A DNA stretch of 60,000 bases from Owenia fusiformis (lineage: Eukaryota > Annelida > Polychaeta > Sabellida > Oweniidae): NCBI GenBank assembly GCA_903813345.2, contig CAIIXF020000007.1, positions 38,922,671 through 38,982,670 on the forward strand, in the 5' to 3' direction. Below, one piece after another: positions 1 through 11,933 of the stretch. The notes below the pieces were generated by a model, which saw nothing but the letters and a program-made list of their open reading frames with translations, searched no databases and was not told the DNA's origin. Numbering within the stretch: the first letter of the stretch is position 1; every line of letters starts with the position of its first letter. The position numbers were made by a program, and so were the translations under genes.

Positions 1-1290
1 TAAGTTGTGTTTCCATGGCAATCATTTCACCAAGCATGATCAGACTTGCTATATCAACTAACTTTATATACATACATACTCACTGAAAGAATGAATGTGA
101 TTGGAGGTACATAACATGAATTACTCAAGATAGTTACTCAAAAGTGTCACGCCCACTTTTGAGCAATGTGAATGATAGTGACCAAATAGAGTTATGGACT
201 AGAGTCATAGATATCATTCGATGAAACTCTTCTAAAATGGCTAAACAAAATTTTATGGGGATTACAAAATGCCACATCCCTATTTAAAGCGCGTTAAGGG
301 TCATATATGAAAAACATTGCTGCTGTTAACATGGCCTAGGGAGACACAAATCAATGTAACTTTGGATGAGCTTTAAAATGATATAGGACACATACTATGG
401 AGACATTGGTATATGTCTGCATAGCGGGGGCATACTTTTGGGACACCCTGTAGTTAAGCTAATTAAATAAGGACATAATATGATGTTGTAAATATGTATA
501 TATCGTAGAAATTAAAATAGTATTTTAAAGAAAAACAGTGGACAAAACAGAAATTAATCTAAATGAACTATGTATATATCTATCTACCATCTCCACACAA
601 GCCAAACAAGTATATTTACAAAGAATAATGCCATTCATTTGTGTTACCATAGCAACCAATTACCAATTAATCATCTGAATCATGTTGTTTTATTGACCAA
701 AAATGGTTTCAAACACAACTTTATTTTGATTGGTTTAAGAGATAAGCAGTTACTTGTTAATCTGAAATAGCTACAATTGTTTGCATGCACGTTTCCATGG
801 CAACCATTGAACCAAACATGATCAGACTTGCTATATCAACTAACTTTATATACTTACATACTCCCTGAAAGTATGAATGTGATTGGAGGTACATAACATG
901 AATTACTCAAGATAGTTACTTAAAAGTGCCACGCCCACTTTTGAGCAATGTGAATGATAGTGACCAAATAGAGTTATGGACTAGAGTCATAGATATCATT
1001 CAATTTATCATTTTAATCATGCTATTTCATTGAAAATTCCTTAAATATGTTTTTATAGTCAACTTCATGCTGATTTGTGCAATCCAAAGAGATTAGCAGT
1101 CGTTTACCTTTTAAAGAACTGGTGGATTTATTCGAAATATTTACAATTTTTCGCACTTAAGTTGTGTTGTCATGGCAACCACTTGACCAAGCATGATCAA
1201 ACTTGTCATGGGAACTTTTTATATATAGATACATATTCGCTAGAAATACAAATTTGATTGGAGATATATAACATAAATTATTGATGCTTA
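1..1290. repeat. Diverged tandem repeat, about 370-bp unit
   Basis: Three copies of one segment are visible at about 1-219, 786-1000 and 1157-1285. They share the landmarks 'catggcaa', 'agcatgatcagactt' and 'tgattggaggtacataac'. The first two copies are nearly identical, including an unusual block around 'cacgcccacttttgagc'; the third is diverged and lacks that block. The spacer at 645-785 resembles 1000-1156, giving a period of about 370 bp. No coding potential is apparent. The array probably continues to the left of the window. Confidence 0.75.
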
Positions 1291-2159
1291 TCGTATTACC
1301 CCCTCATAAAAGTAGCAAGGGGGGTATAAATGGCAATTATTCGAAGAGGCTGAAAAACTAGACCCTATTATTTTCAAAATCAATGGCAAATGATAAACTA
1401 CAAATAATTAACATAATTATAAAAATGCAATAGTGTGAGTAAAAAAGTGGTCCGAGCTCATCCACTACAGTAATACTTGATTGAGTTAGACATTCTTGCT
1501 CTGCCAAAAATGTTTTACTTGCAATTTTCCCTTGCTCAGTTTCTTTGATAAACTGAATATAGCCCTGAGAGAGCGTCAAATCATTTTTCTGTGATTTTGA
1601 AACTGTGAATTTGTATTGGTCTTGGTTTTTCATTGAAAGTATGATTCTCCTCCATTGAAGAACAAAGCTATATCATACGAGTAGTTCAAAATGTCACTGG
1701 CAGTTTTTACCATTCAGCCATTTTAGTTCATATTGCAAATGCAGTTAATTCTATACTGCTTATATTCCATTTTATCAATCAAAGAGTAAGAGACATTCTT
1801 CATCTTGTTTTGTCATCCTACAAACTTTGTCCCAGTAGATTTTTACAATCCAGTCAAAAACAAACAGCAAGGGGTATCTATTATCCAGGACCATCCAGGG
1901 GTAGGATCCACACCAATCTCTACAGGAGGTGAATTTCATAATTGTTTATTTGTTCATGTATGATTATTAGAAATCTGGATTTGCTATTATCAAGTTGTTT
2001 TTTCTTGTCTAAAAATCAGTGGGAGGTTGTCTATTATTCCAATTCAGCTATTGTAATCTTGCAGAGCTAATTACCAAGTTGAACTAGTGTCTCCGCCAAG
2101 AAATCTCAATAGGATGTGAATACGATGTTGTTTGAAAATTGACCGCTCTTACTGTTCTC
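1291..2159. other. Unannotated intergenic stretch
   Basis: No gene is recognised. A 91-codon minus-strand open frame at 1358-1633 has no motif I recognise, no convincing splice context and ends in a hydrophobic run. I do not call it as a gene. Confidence 0.4.
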
Positions 2160-2558
2160 ATACAGTCAAAACAGAAATGTTTGTGACTACTTTGAATATA
2201 AAAAATAAGCAATCAAATGACCATATTGAAACAGTTTATGTAAAAATAGAAACATTTATATTTATCCTTTTACTTTTGTATATTTTAGTTTTGTTTTGTA
2301 GTTTAGCTATCATATCTGTGTCCTCTTATATTTTGATACTTCTCTGCCATGTTATTTTCGGAAAAATTAACATGCCTGAAACTCCCTAAATTACAAAAGG
2401 CCACAGCTTTGCTGCACATTATACATTACTATCTGAAATATACAAAAGTTTGGATAAATATAAATGTTTCTATTTTACATAAACTGTTTCAATATGGTCA
2501 TTTGATTGCTTATTTTTTAAATTCAAAGTAGTCACAAACATTACTGTTTTGACTATAG
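2160..2558. mobile_element. Foldback element, near-complete 0.4-kb palindrome
   Basis: The left arm (about 2160-2330) and the reverse complement of the right arm (about 2400-2558) match almost base for base, starting at 'agtcaaaacag' on both sides and running past 'caatcaaatgaccatattg'. The unpaired centre is only about 70 bp. Open frames at 2132-2389 and 2349-2531 are readings of the arms and not genes. The structure fits a non-autonomous foldback or MITE-type DNA element. I see no clear target duplication. Confidence 0.8.
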
Positions 2559-3116
2559 GTTCAATTTATATTACATCAAAGACTTTTGAAAAGGGGACTT
2601 TGAGTGTTCACACTACCCTACCACATGACCACGTTTAAAAGGGAAACAGTGTACAGCTAAGTTGCAAATGGAGGACGTGGGTTTAATCCATATTTTTGAG
2701 CGCAAAATACATTTTACATTTATTTCTAGTGTTCTACCAGGTATAGAATTGATTCATCAAGCAGTTTGTAGAATATTGTTGGCAAAAAACCACTATAGGC
2801 AAAGATAGATAATAGTGGGCGCAGTGAAGCAAAACTCGAATGCAATACACGATACATTTCAGTAAATCTATCAACCTACAGGGAGCATGTACGTTTCCCT
2901 TCGAAAATGTTACATTGATATGTAACAAAAAAACCCAGTTAACTGTTATTTAAATTGCGTGTCATCGTGTTATATGTGGATACGTTTTCTAGTATGTTAT
3001 TCAACAGTATTTTTGTGAATTAATTGTTTTTCTAAAATCTTAAGATGCATAAAAAGTCGTCCCAGAAATGTATCTTGACTTTGACGTAAGGCATAACATA
3101 TTGTGAAACATTTTCA

Positions 3117-3525
3117 TCGCACCCTCAGGTGCTATATTGTAATCAGTTTGCCGGGCGGTTGGGCGAGCGGGTGGGCGGGCGTCCCGAATAATCTTGTCTA
3201 CAGGTTTCCAGCCAAACCGTTTGAGGGATTCATTTGAAATTCTCGGGGATGTTTCTACCTATGAAAATTAAGAACTGATTAGTTTTCCGGCATTCTGGGT
3301 AAATGTTAAGGCGGCCATTTTGAATTTTCCGTCCTAAAATCTTGTCTGTCAAGGCTTGTCTACAGGTTTCCAGCCAAACCGTTTGAGGGATTCATTTGAA
3401 ATTCTCAGGGATGTTTGTACCTATGAAAGTTTAGAACTGATTATTTTTAGGCAATCTGGGTAAATGTAAAGGTGGCCATTTCGAATTTTCCATCCCGAAA
3501 AGTGTATTCTGTTCAAGGGTGCGAT
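3117..3525. mobile_element. Short terminal-inverted-repeat element with internal duplication
   Basis: The ends are 'atcgcaccct' (3117) and its reverse complement 'agggtgcgat' (ending 3525). Inside lie a G-rich run of 'gggcgggcg' type (about 3150-3185) and a tandem duplication of about 150 bp. Both copies contain 'ctacaggtttccagccaaac' and 'tttgagggattcatttg' (about 3197-3345 and 3358-3498). There is no coding capacity. The non-autonomous transposon call is inferred from the ends and repeat content. Confidence 0.55.
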
Positions 3526-4849
3526 TCTGTTCACCGTGTTGCTTATTCCTGTTGTCACAGAGAGGATAATGTTTGTTTCGAGGTGTCTTGTGATGAGCGT
3601 TTCATTATTTAATGCAAAATCACTGGAGCAGATACCATCCAAAAACAACTGACATTCAACACGTCATATAAGACTACTGGTATTGTTTTTTTTACAATAA
3701 TAGAGAAATATGACGTCATATCAGCGCTACAGCAAATCGTAAAGAACAAAATGCTCTCAAGTCGTGGCATGATCGTATTTTGAACAAAATATTCTAAATG
3801 ATCGGTTTTTGAGGACGGTAGTGAATTAGATCATTCAAGGGGTTATATAGAAAGATAGTAGTTCAGGCAATTTTGATTATTCTGAATAGCGGATAGTCAT
3901 TAATACTGATAGCGGATAGTCATTCATTAACGTGTTCATATTTAATTTTGTTATTTTATTTCAATTTGATACCCTAGCAACACTTCTAATCTAGCGTTCT
4001 TGTTAATTTAATGATTAAAATGCATATACGACCTGAAGGCCCGTGTCTAAATCTACAAAATAATGTTTACTTTATTTGGATTAAATAACAATTGATGACA
4101 CCTCAAAGCATGAACAGACGGCCTTTTTAGTATTATTTTCACTGTTTGCAACGTAAATGTACATAAGATATGGGACATAGTATGTCTGTATAATCAGCTT
4201 ACTTTCTCGCTCCCTGTACTATTGAACAATTTACATTCCATGTACCCTGTGTTGATCAACTTTTGCAACTGTGTACCATGTACTATGACATATCAAATAT
4301 TTTAAAATTTAAAACGTTATTATTTACATTCTTTCTTCACCTATCATATAACTTGGAACATGGACTTCACTTTTGCACCACTGAAGTTCAGCGAATAGCA
4401 ATATTGACTCACTCCGAGCACCAAACGTATTAACCTTTTGACTAAGCAGTCGATATACTCAAAAGCAACCTGGTTGAAAGCCCAAAAATTCGTGCATGCG
4501 CGATCAAGGTAGGGTAGTGTGGTGTTCAACTTGTGATGTGTTACTGTAATTAATACAGTAAAGCATTATATGTATGGAGTATATCTGTAATATGATTTAT
4601 GTGTGTCTGTAAATAGTTTGCAACCTGTTATAACTGATAACTATTAATGCTGAGCTGCTATAGTTTCTCAATAAGGTTTGTCATAGTATTTGGTCTTACT
4701 GTGCAAAATAGGATGTCCTGTAATTGCCTGATGTATTGCTGGATTGCTTGTTTGTGATGATAGTTTGCATTTACTGGTGACATGCCCCTTTACGTAGAAA
4801 TGTGAACAGAATGCTAACCTGATCGGCTGTCAAAAAGCAAACAGATTAC
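3526..4849. other. Unannotated intergenic stretch
   Basis: No gene is recognised. A short direct repeat, 'tagcggatagtcatta', occurs twice near 3888-3925. Open frames at 3421-3648 and 4344-4529 on the minus strand have no recognisable motif. Confidence 0.4.
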
Positions 4850-4920
4850 TAGTTCAACAAGTTAAACCCAATTCCACGGATAAGACATAAGGCCCAGACT
4901 AGGTTTAACTTGTTGAACTA
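4850..4920. mobile_element. 71-bp hairpin insertion flanked by 10-bp direct repeats
   Basis: A perfect inverted repeat, 'agttcaacaagttaaacc' (4851-4868) with its complement ending at 4919, encloses about 33 bp. The hairpin is flanked on both sides by the direct repeat 'acagattact' (4841-4850 and 4921-4930). This looks like a target-site duplication around a miniature palindromic element. It is very small for a MITE. Confidence 0.7.
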
Positions 4921-5277
4921 ACAGATTACTTGTGCTTTCTGTGATTTACTGATTCAATGAACCAGCTCTATATTCAGTATGCTGTTTTGACTATTGAGAA
5001 GGGATGAAGATATTCTTTGTTTTTTTATAAATACGACAAAATGTAGCTAAAAATAATTTTGATCATTGATTTCTTTAATAAAAAGTGAACAATAGACTTT
5101 CAAATCTGACTGACCTGAGTTACAGTAGCGTACCCCCTTTAACCATAGACTGTTTTACATTGTATCATTGCTTAAATATCATTTAACTTAAGTATTCAGA
5201 TGTGTATCATATTGTTTATACATAATTATCTTGGGGCCCCTTGTGCTTATACATGTATTGCGAATTCAGTGATCTCC

Positions 5278-5445
5278 CCAGGATTTTTTCAGGTGGGTGG
5301 AAAATTCTCATTTTCACAATTCAGACCAAAATTGGTAAAAATATGCACATTTTCATGATTTTTCTCATTTTCAAGTGGGTGCAAAAGGATTTTCAGGTGG
5401 GTGCAAGTCTAATTTCAAAATCTCAGGTGGGTACTGCGCCCATTT
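5278..5445. repeat. 'caggtgggtgcaa' dispersed repeat, copy 1
   Basis: The motif 'caggtgggt' with variants recurs four times here. The segment 'caggtgggtgcaagtctaat' is closely matched at about 10524-10543, where it is again followed about 20 bp later by 'tcaggtgggt' and 'gc.ccc'. The shared order of motifs shows a dispersed repeat family. No function is apparent. Confidence 0.6.
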
Positions 5446-5860
5446 GCTTTACTTCATATATAAATATAGTACCCAGTATGTATATTATAAAAGTAGTTTT
5501 ATGTATTTTAAATCACATATTATTTTAATCCGATTAAAGAAAACAATGCAGAGAAATTTAGAAATTGATCTGAAGGGAATATGGCATGTATGTTTATGAA
5601 TTATGATGTACAATTTACATCCTGTGTTTCATTTGAAAGTTTGATTTTCACAAAACTTAAAGTGTGAATTTTATCAGAGTTTGGAAGGTTTAACTTTGAA
5701 CTTGTTGTATTAAAGAAGGATGTGAAAGTTGATTGAGATTTCAGTTATATTGAATTAATCATGACTGCTACTAGTAATGGTAAGTTGGTCATTGACATAT
5801 GAAACAACCTCAACCTTTTATTGAATGTGTATAGCGTATATGTGATGTGAAGTTTCATCA

Positions 5861-6580
5861 AAGGAGCGGTATTGATATGGAGAACTTTTTGAACACACGT
5901 TTCTCTTAAACCAGTCATAAAAAAATCTAAAAACACATCGTCAATTTAATGGTCATCTTTTGAATAACAATTTAATTTGAAAAATATATTTATACTTTCA
6001 TCAATATTGTTTTAGAAAAAACATCAAACACTTGTTTTGTTCTTGGTATTATGTTTCCAGAGTGAAATGAAACATCTTTCCGAACCTCAATAGAACAAAA
6101 CGACATAAGCACAACATGTTTAAGTCTCTCAATAGTGTAATTGTACAAAGGAAATTTTGGTTGATTTTAAAAAAGTATCTTGTTAATGAAATAAAAGGTT
6201 TATCTTGATTTTTATCTATTTTGGGGAAATTTGTTTTAATTTTTTGAATACTTTTTTAAAATCAACCAAAAATTCCTTTGTAGAACTATAATATTGAGAG
6301 GTTTAAAAACATGTTGTATATGCTATTTTGTTCCAACAAGGTTCTGAAAGACATTTTATTTCATTCTCAAGAATTGGTAGAAAGGAGCAAAAACAATTGC
6401 ACTAAAAAACAAAAAATGTTAACAAAAACAGTTATAAAATATTTCTAAAAATTTTTTGCATTAAATTGATGTCAATCAGTCAACATTACATAAAATACTG
6501 TGTTTTTTTACAGAATGTTTTCAATGATTGGTGAGAAAAACATTGTTGAATTCAGTTCTCCATATCGATACCTATCCTTT
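5861..6580. mobile_element. 0.72-kb foldback element
   Basis: The outer ends pair: 'attgatatggagaac' near 5871 matches the complement of 'gttctccatatcgat' near 6555. Closer to the centre, the arm at about 6040-6180 pairs strongly with about 6240-6385, for example 'ttggttgattttaaaaaagt' against 'acttttttaaaatcaacca'. Arm similarity is patchy between these blocks, as expected for an old foldback or MITE copy. There is no coding capacity. Confidence 0.75.
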
Positions 6581-6914
6581 TCTGATAATTGCAATGTGAT
6601 AATAAAATGATCCCTATATAGCTACGAACACTCAAAGGCCATGCCCACCTACAAATTACTAAAAAGGGTAAAAAACTAGTGAGCATTCCTTTGCACTAGC
6701 AAATGAAATCGCCCACTCATCTGTTCAATTGTTTATCATAAAAATGTAATGTGTTATGATATGTTCAATGACCAATGAAACAGAGTTTAACCAAACATTT
6801 TAAACCTTAGTTTAAACCTTTAATGTCCTCTTTAACAACCCCTATTCTTACTGTTAAAAATATATTCTACCAATACCTTTGTTCCACAACTAGTTACTTT
6901 GACGGAACGTCAAT

Positions 6915-7319
6915 GTAACAAAATGGATGAACTTCCTGGATATGAGTTTTTTGTTTTCTCAATTTGAACTTTCGGTTATCTTGTGGATTTAGAAATGCTC
7001 TCGGTTTGGAATTTGATTTTTAAATGAAGCTGTAATTCATGCATTTAGACCATCGCTTTTGTTACATTGACGTAAGTTGTCAAAGTAACATACATTGGTA
7101 ATATAACGGACTTTCGACAATGTTACGAAAGCTAGGGGCAAAATATATGAATTGCCACTTCATTTACTAAACAAATTCAAAATGGAAGAAACTTATTAAA
7201 ACTAGACTTTATTTTCTTCTTTTATTTATGCCAAATTATAATCTGCAACTTGACTCATAAGTCGATTTAAATCGAGAAAACAAAAAACTTGTAACCAGGA
7301 AGTTCATCTATTTTGTTAC
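6915..7319. mobile_element. Inverted-repeat element with about 60-bp arms
   Basis: The left arm begins 'gtaacaaaatggatgaactt' (6915). The right arm, ending at 7319, is its reverse complement with few mismatches over about 60 bp, including the 'gttttttgttttctc' block. The centre is unrelated AT-rich DNA. It is non-coding and consistent with a MITE. Confidence 0.75.
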
Positions 7320-7417
7320 TCAGGTGGTTCAAAAAGTTTTGCAGTTGATGCCATAACTTCAAGGAAAATAGGACTTTTGCAATGAAACTTGGTACACATA
7401 TGTGTTATATATTTATA

Positions 7418-8393
7418 CATTGGTCGAGTAAGTTACCTAATGGTGCATTGAGCCCACTGATATCATACATGGTTGAGTAAGTTACCTAATGGTGCATTGA
7501 TCCCACTGATATCATACATGGTTGAGTAAGTTACCTAATGGTGCATTGAGCCCACTGATATCATACATGGTTGAGTAAGTTACCTAATGGTACATTGATC
7601 CCACTGATATCATACATGGTTGAGTAAGTTACCTAATGGTGCGTTGAGCCCACTGATATCATACATGGTTGAGTAAGTTACCTAATGGTATATTGAGCCC
7701 ACTGATATCATACATGGTTGAGTAAGTTACCTAATGGTGCATTGAGCCCACTGATATCATACATGGTTGAGTAAGTTACCTAATGGTGCATTGATCCCAC
7801 TGATATCATACATGGTTGAGTAAGTTATCTAATGGTGCATTGAGCCCACTGATATCATACATGGTCAAGTAAGTTACCTAATGGTGCATTGAGCCCACTG
7901 ATATCATACATGGTTGAGTAAGTTACCTAATGGTGCATTGAGCCCACTGATATCATACATGGTCAAGTAAGTTACCTAATGGTGCATTGAGCCCACTGAT
8001 ATCATACATGGTTGAGTAAGTTACCTAATGGTGCATTGAGCCCACTGATATCATACATGGTTGAGTAAGTTACCTAATGGTACATTGATCCCACTGATAT
8101 CATACATGGTTGAGTAAGTTACCTAATGGTGCGTTGAGCCCACTGATATCATACATGGTTGAGTAAGTTACCTAATGGTATATTGAGCCCACTGATATCA
8201 TACATGGTTGAGTAAGTTACCTAATGGTGCATTGAGCCCACTGATATCATACATGGTTGAGTAAGTTACCTAATGGTGCATTGATCCCACTGATATCATA
8301 CATGGTTGAGTAAGTTATCTAATGGTGCATTGAGCCCACTGATATCATACATGGTTGAGTAAGTTACCTAATGGTGGAGCCCATTGATATCAT
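7418..8393. repeat. 49-bp satellite with a 490-bp higher-order repeat
   Basis: About 20 head-to-tail copies of a 49-bp unit contain 'gagtaagttacctaatggtg' and 'cactgatatcatacatgg'. Unit boundaries recur exactly every 49 bp (for example 7441 and 7490). Variant units (tacattgatc, gcgttgagc, tatattgagc, ttatct) reappear in the same order 490 bp later, at about 7589 and 8079. A ten-unit block has therefore been duplicated. There are no spacers, so this is not CRISPR-like. Confidence 0.95.
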
Positions 8394-8847
8394 CAAATCA
8401 GATGGAAGATACTGTTGAACGATTCACACAAAGAATAGGTCTTGTATTAAATAAGACAAATCAATGCATGTTATTGTGAGACCCTCCTTGGAGATGCCCT
8501 GGATCTGACATGTCTGATGAACAGTATTGGAGTATTTGAGTACAAAAAAGTCAGATATTTCAATAAAGGCTCTTATCATTGACAGAACCATTTGCTTTTA
8601 ACATAAAAATGCTGGATTTTTGTTAACTTTTTCAACTAAGATAACATTCTGTTTTGACCTCCAGTCAGTTTTACTAACACATATCATTTACATGACCAGG
8701 ATCACAATGTACATGATCAGAATGACCCTTAACATGATGAAATAACTTTTTCAGCCCTCTGAAATTGTGACTGAAAAATAGTTAAAAGTTGAACTTTTTT
8801 TAAAGATTTTTTCAGAAAATATGCCTAATATATCTAATATAACTTCA
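8394..8847. other. Unannotated intergenic stretch
   Basis: No gene or strong repeat is seen. The sequence is AT-rich with scattered stops in all frames. Confidence 0.4.
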
Positions 8848-8848
8848 T

Positions 8849-9060
8849 ATTACAATTTTTTTTGTTTTAGATGTTTCGAATGTAAACTGCATCCATGATA
8901 TATGAAGTTATATTGCCATAGCAATTAATTATTTTTTGACGTTGTTAAGGTTTAATGACGTAATAGTAGATTTACCTGTATTCATTTCAACTGTTTTCAA
9001 TTTAAATTTAGTGATCATGGATGCAGTTTGCATTCGAAACATCTAAAAAAAATTGTAATA
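8849..9060. mobile_element. 0.2-kb palindromic MITE
   Basis: The left arm (8849-8912) contains 'gatgtttcgaatgtaaactg' and 'catccatgat'. The right arm (about 9012-9060) is the inverted copy 'atcatggatgcagtttgcat' followed by 'tcgaaacatctaaa'. Outer ends are 'attacaatttttt' and 'aaaaaattgtaat'. About 100 bp of AT-rich DNA separates the arms. No reading frame is present. Confidence 0.8.
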
Positions 9061-10063
9061 AAGTCTGTGACAATGAACACTAATAAATGGATTTAATATT
9101 ACCAGACTATGAACTTATTTAATGTAAATATTATGTATTGTCTTTACCATCTATTGGCAATCCATAAGCCATTCACCCCATTGTTTTGTCAAAACAGATT
9201 TATTGCTTTGCTGTTTAGGCTCTATCTCCCCATTAATGTGTTAATTCCAAAGATGTAATAATATAAATGATACCTGTTTAGAGTTTACTCAAATTAAGGG
9301 AATATTAAACATTTGTGTTTTCTTCAATTCAACATATTCATTATGTTAATTTGTTACGTCATCACCAAAAGCATTGTTAAGTCACCAATTTTTTGCAAAT
9401 GTTGTTTGACAGTTGACGTTAAATGTCTGTAATAAATGGCAGGTTGTGACTTTTGTATGTAAACGAATTGTTTTTTGTTGATATCGTCTACTTGTCCATC
9501 TGATAGAATAATCAAAATCCAAAATCACCTTCCAGCATTGTTTGGATATCTAAACATGTCAGTCGGGATTGATCTTTGTACAAAGTTTGAATTATTGCTC
9601 AAATATATGAGGCAGTGTAACTGGATATTACAAGATGTTTATCTACAGACAAGCTAAAGGAAAAACAACACCAATGGCTTAGATAAAAGTAGACCAAGTC
9701 CAAAAGATAACAACACTTAAAACAAATAAAAAACAAAATTAATTAGCCTTTAATGATCAGATCATTCTTAAGAAGCACATTTTGGAGGAGCAAGTGTTCA
9801 TAATTTCAAGGTTGTTTTACATGTGAATCAATGGGAGAAACAATATTGGAGTAAGAAAATGTTCACATTTAGAGATGCGCTGTGGGTGGTGTTCACACAT
9901 ACAGATTTTACTGTAGTTTGAAAAGCCTAACACAGCCTAATAAGAATGTGATGGGTAATACACTTGAATTATTAGATTTATCAGATTCCCTATTTAGCTA
10001 GAAACTACTGTACTGTATAGTAATAGTCAAGTTGGATATGAAAGAAATCTTTAGTATTGATAT
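9061..10063. other. Unannotated intergenic stretch
   Basis: No gene is recognised. The 60-codon open frame at 9475-9657 has no homology I can name. Confidence 0.4.
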
Positions 10064-10197
10064 TCCAGTGAAGCCTGTATTTCAAACACTTCTCTAATCT
10101 GAACACCTCTCAATGTGAACACTTCGTCCAAACACCTGATAATCTGAACAATTTTAGCTTGTTCCAGAGGTGTTTTAATTTGACAGGTTTTACTGTA
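10064..10197. mobile_element. Small TIR element, 'cagtaaaacctgt' family
   Basis: The left end 'ccagtgaagcctgt' (about 10065) and the complement of the right end 'tacagtaaaacctgt' (ending 10197) pair imperfectly. The interior carries 'aatctgaacacctctc' and 'tgaac' motifs. Related ends and the same 'ctaatctgaac' motif occur at 24570-24718 and 47623-47676, so this is a dispersed family. The ends resemble pogo/Tc1-type miniature elements; that class assignment is inference. Confidence 0.6.
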
Positions 10198-10497
10198 TGT
10201 GTATGACAATACCTTGGAACAATACTAATCACTAATAGGTAGGTAGAAGGTAATAATGCAGAGATTAGCTCATGAAAATAGAACCCATTCAATACACAGG
10301 AGGTACAGCTAGCTATCCCATGGTGCAACTGCAGCAATCAAATGTTGCAATTAGTGGTGCAAGTCATGCAGGAAACTTGCATATATATTTGAATATGAAA
10401 AGCCAACCAGAATTGAACAAAATATATGTTTCGGTGTCTAAATTACTTAATCAGAATAGAGTGATGAAAAAATCTACCTAGTGGGTGCAAAAATTAC

Positions 10498-10575
10498 AAT
10501 TAGTCAAAATGCAAATGGATTCTCAGGTGGGTGCAAGCCTATTATCAAAATATCAGGTGGGTGCTGCACCCATGA
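10498..10575. repeat. 'caggtgggtgcaa' dispersed repeat, copy 2
   Basis: This matches the repeat at 5278-5445 in motif order: 'gattctcaggtgggtgcaag', about 20 bp, 'tcaggtgggtgctgcaccca'. A partial 'gtgggtgcaaaaatt' precedes it. It is non-coding. Confidence 0.55.
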
Positions 10576-10591
10576 CTATACAACATACTTT

Positions 10592-10719
10592 TTAACCTCT
10601 TGAATACCAGCCTCTAAAAGGGTTTGAAAGCAGAGCATTTTTCATTTTCTGCTTGTTTTCTGGATATTTACATCTAAAACACAACGTTTGATATTTGTTG
10701 GTTCATTTAGGCAGGTTAA
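10592..10719. mobile_element. Possible TTAA-flanked MITE, copy 1
   Basis: The left end 'ttaacctcttgaataccag' is identical to the left end of the element at 58991-59201. Here the element would run to a second TTAA at 10716-10719 preceded by 'gcagg'. The right end is less convincing than in the other copy. Inferred to be a piggyBac-type miniature element, because of TTAA followed by CCT. Confidence 0.4.
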
Positions 10720-11711
10720 GATGACACTAAAAAAGTGACAAATTAACTGTAAATGGTTTGTCTAAGATCCTTGTGTATGTAATGTGTTAGACATTGTAAT
10801 CCTGGGATTGATCCATACTATTGCAGATTGTTTTATGAGTTGGTAAGTGCTATTATGACATGAAGTACACAGCTGTTATACTTGGATTTATCTTATGAGG
10901 TTGTCATGGCGATGTGAATGTCATCTTGCATCACTGTCACACACAAGTGCCTTGATATCCTCTAGGCCCATATATTGTGCAATTATACAAAGATCTGACA
11001 TGGATTGAGGTTTAACTTTAAGAGTCTGACATTAAATAAATGTAAGAAATATAACATGTTTTGAAAAAGAAAACATAGGAGGTAAAGAGGATCGCCAATT
11101 CAGATCGTTTATATGAAATTCGGAAGCAGAAATTGTAGACAATAATATCCAACGCACGTTTCAGAGATATTAAGACATTGATAAGAAGGTCAGCAACAGG
11201 ATGCGCATGAGAATATCTACAATAGAATCAGATGACTTAATGAGGAGCAGACTAAAAGTGAGATATAACTCGGCATATTGGCCTTATAGGTTAACAGACA
11301 AATAAATTCTCAGATGATTATATCTACCTGTAGATTCATTCTAATGATGGGACACTGACTTGGCTGTAATTTGATATATTACATCAAGTCTAACTTGCTG
11401 TATCATTAAATCGAAAGCAGATGTATTAATAGATGCAACAATTTCTATTAACACATCTAGATTGAATTGTTGTACAATTTTCTGAACACGATGTACATAT
11501 GATCATGTGATGCTTTGGATATTTTTTGGTAGCAGCTACAGAGTTAATAAACAAAGTAAAATGCACTGTTATGTAATAAGGAAGAATAGATATTGATTTC
11601 CTGCAAAACTAATATATATGTATATATCATAAACACTGGCCAGGTTATCATATAGTACTATAAAGCTATTCATTCTCTACTAATGCAGTAATTTCCTAAA
11701 CATGCATAGTG
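10720..11711. other. Upstream region of the kinase gene
   Basis: No exon or strong repeat is recognised. The transcription start and any upstream non-coding exon of the kinase gene may lie here, but I cannot see a promoter I would defend. Confidence 0.35.
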
Positions 11712-11912
11712 ATTGATATTGACTTGGGCATTATACAAAAAATCCAGATTTCAGAAGATGCAAAGTTATATCTAAAGACAGATATCAAATTGATATTGAC
11801 TTGGGCATTATACAAAAAATCCAAATTTCAGAAGATGCAAAGTTATATCTAAAGACAGATATCAAATTGATATTGACTTGGGCATTATATAAAAAATCCA
11901 GATTTCAGAAGA
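11712..11912. repeat. 77-bp tandem repeat just upstream of the kinase start codon
   Basis: The unit beginning 'ttgatattgacttgggcatt' starts at about 11713, 11790 and 11867, giving an exact 77-bp period and about 2.6 copies with very few differences. The last partial copy ends about 22 bp before the kinase ATG. The array therefore probably lies in the 5' untranslated region or proximal promoter. Near-identity of the copies indicates recent expansion. Confidence 0.9.
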
Positions 11913-11933
11913 ACCTCAAAGAGTCATTAAGAG

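Noticed and set aside
1358-1633. Minus-strand 91-codon gene
   Set aside because: No recognised motif, no splice partner and a hydrophobic end; insufficient support.
2132-2531. Two small + strand genes
   Set aside because: Both frames are readings of the two arms of a palindromic element.
7418-8393. CRISPR-like array
   Set aside because: Units are contiguous and homologous throughout, with no unique spacers, in eukaryotic DNA. It is a satellite.
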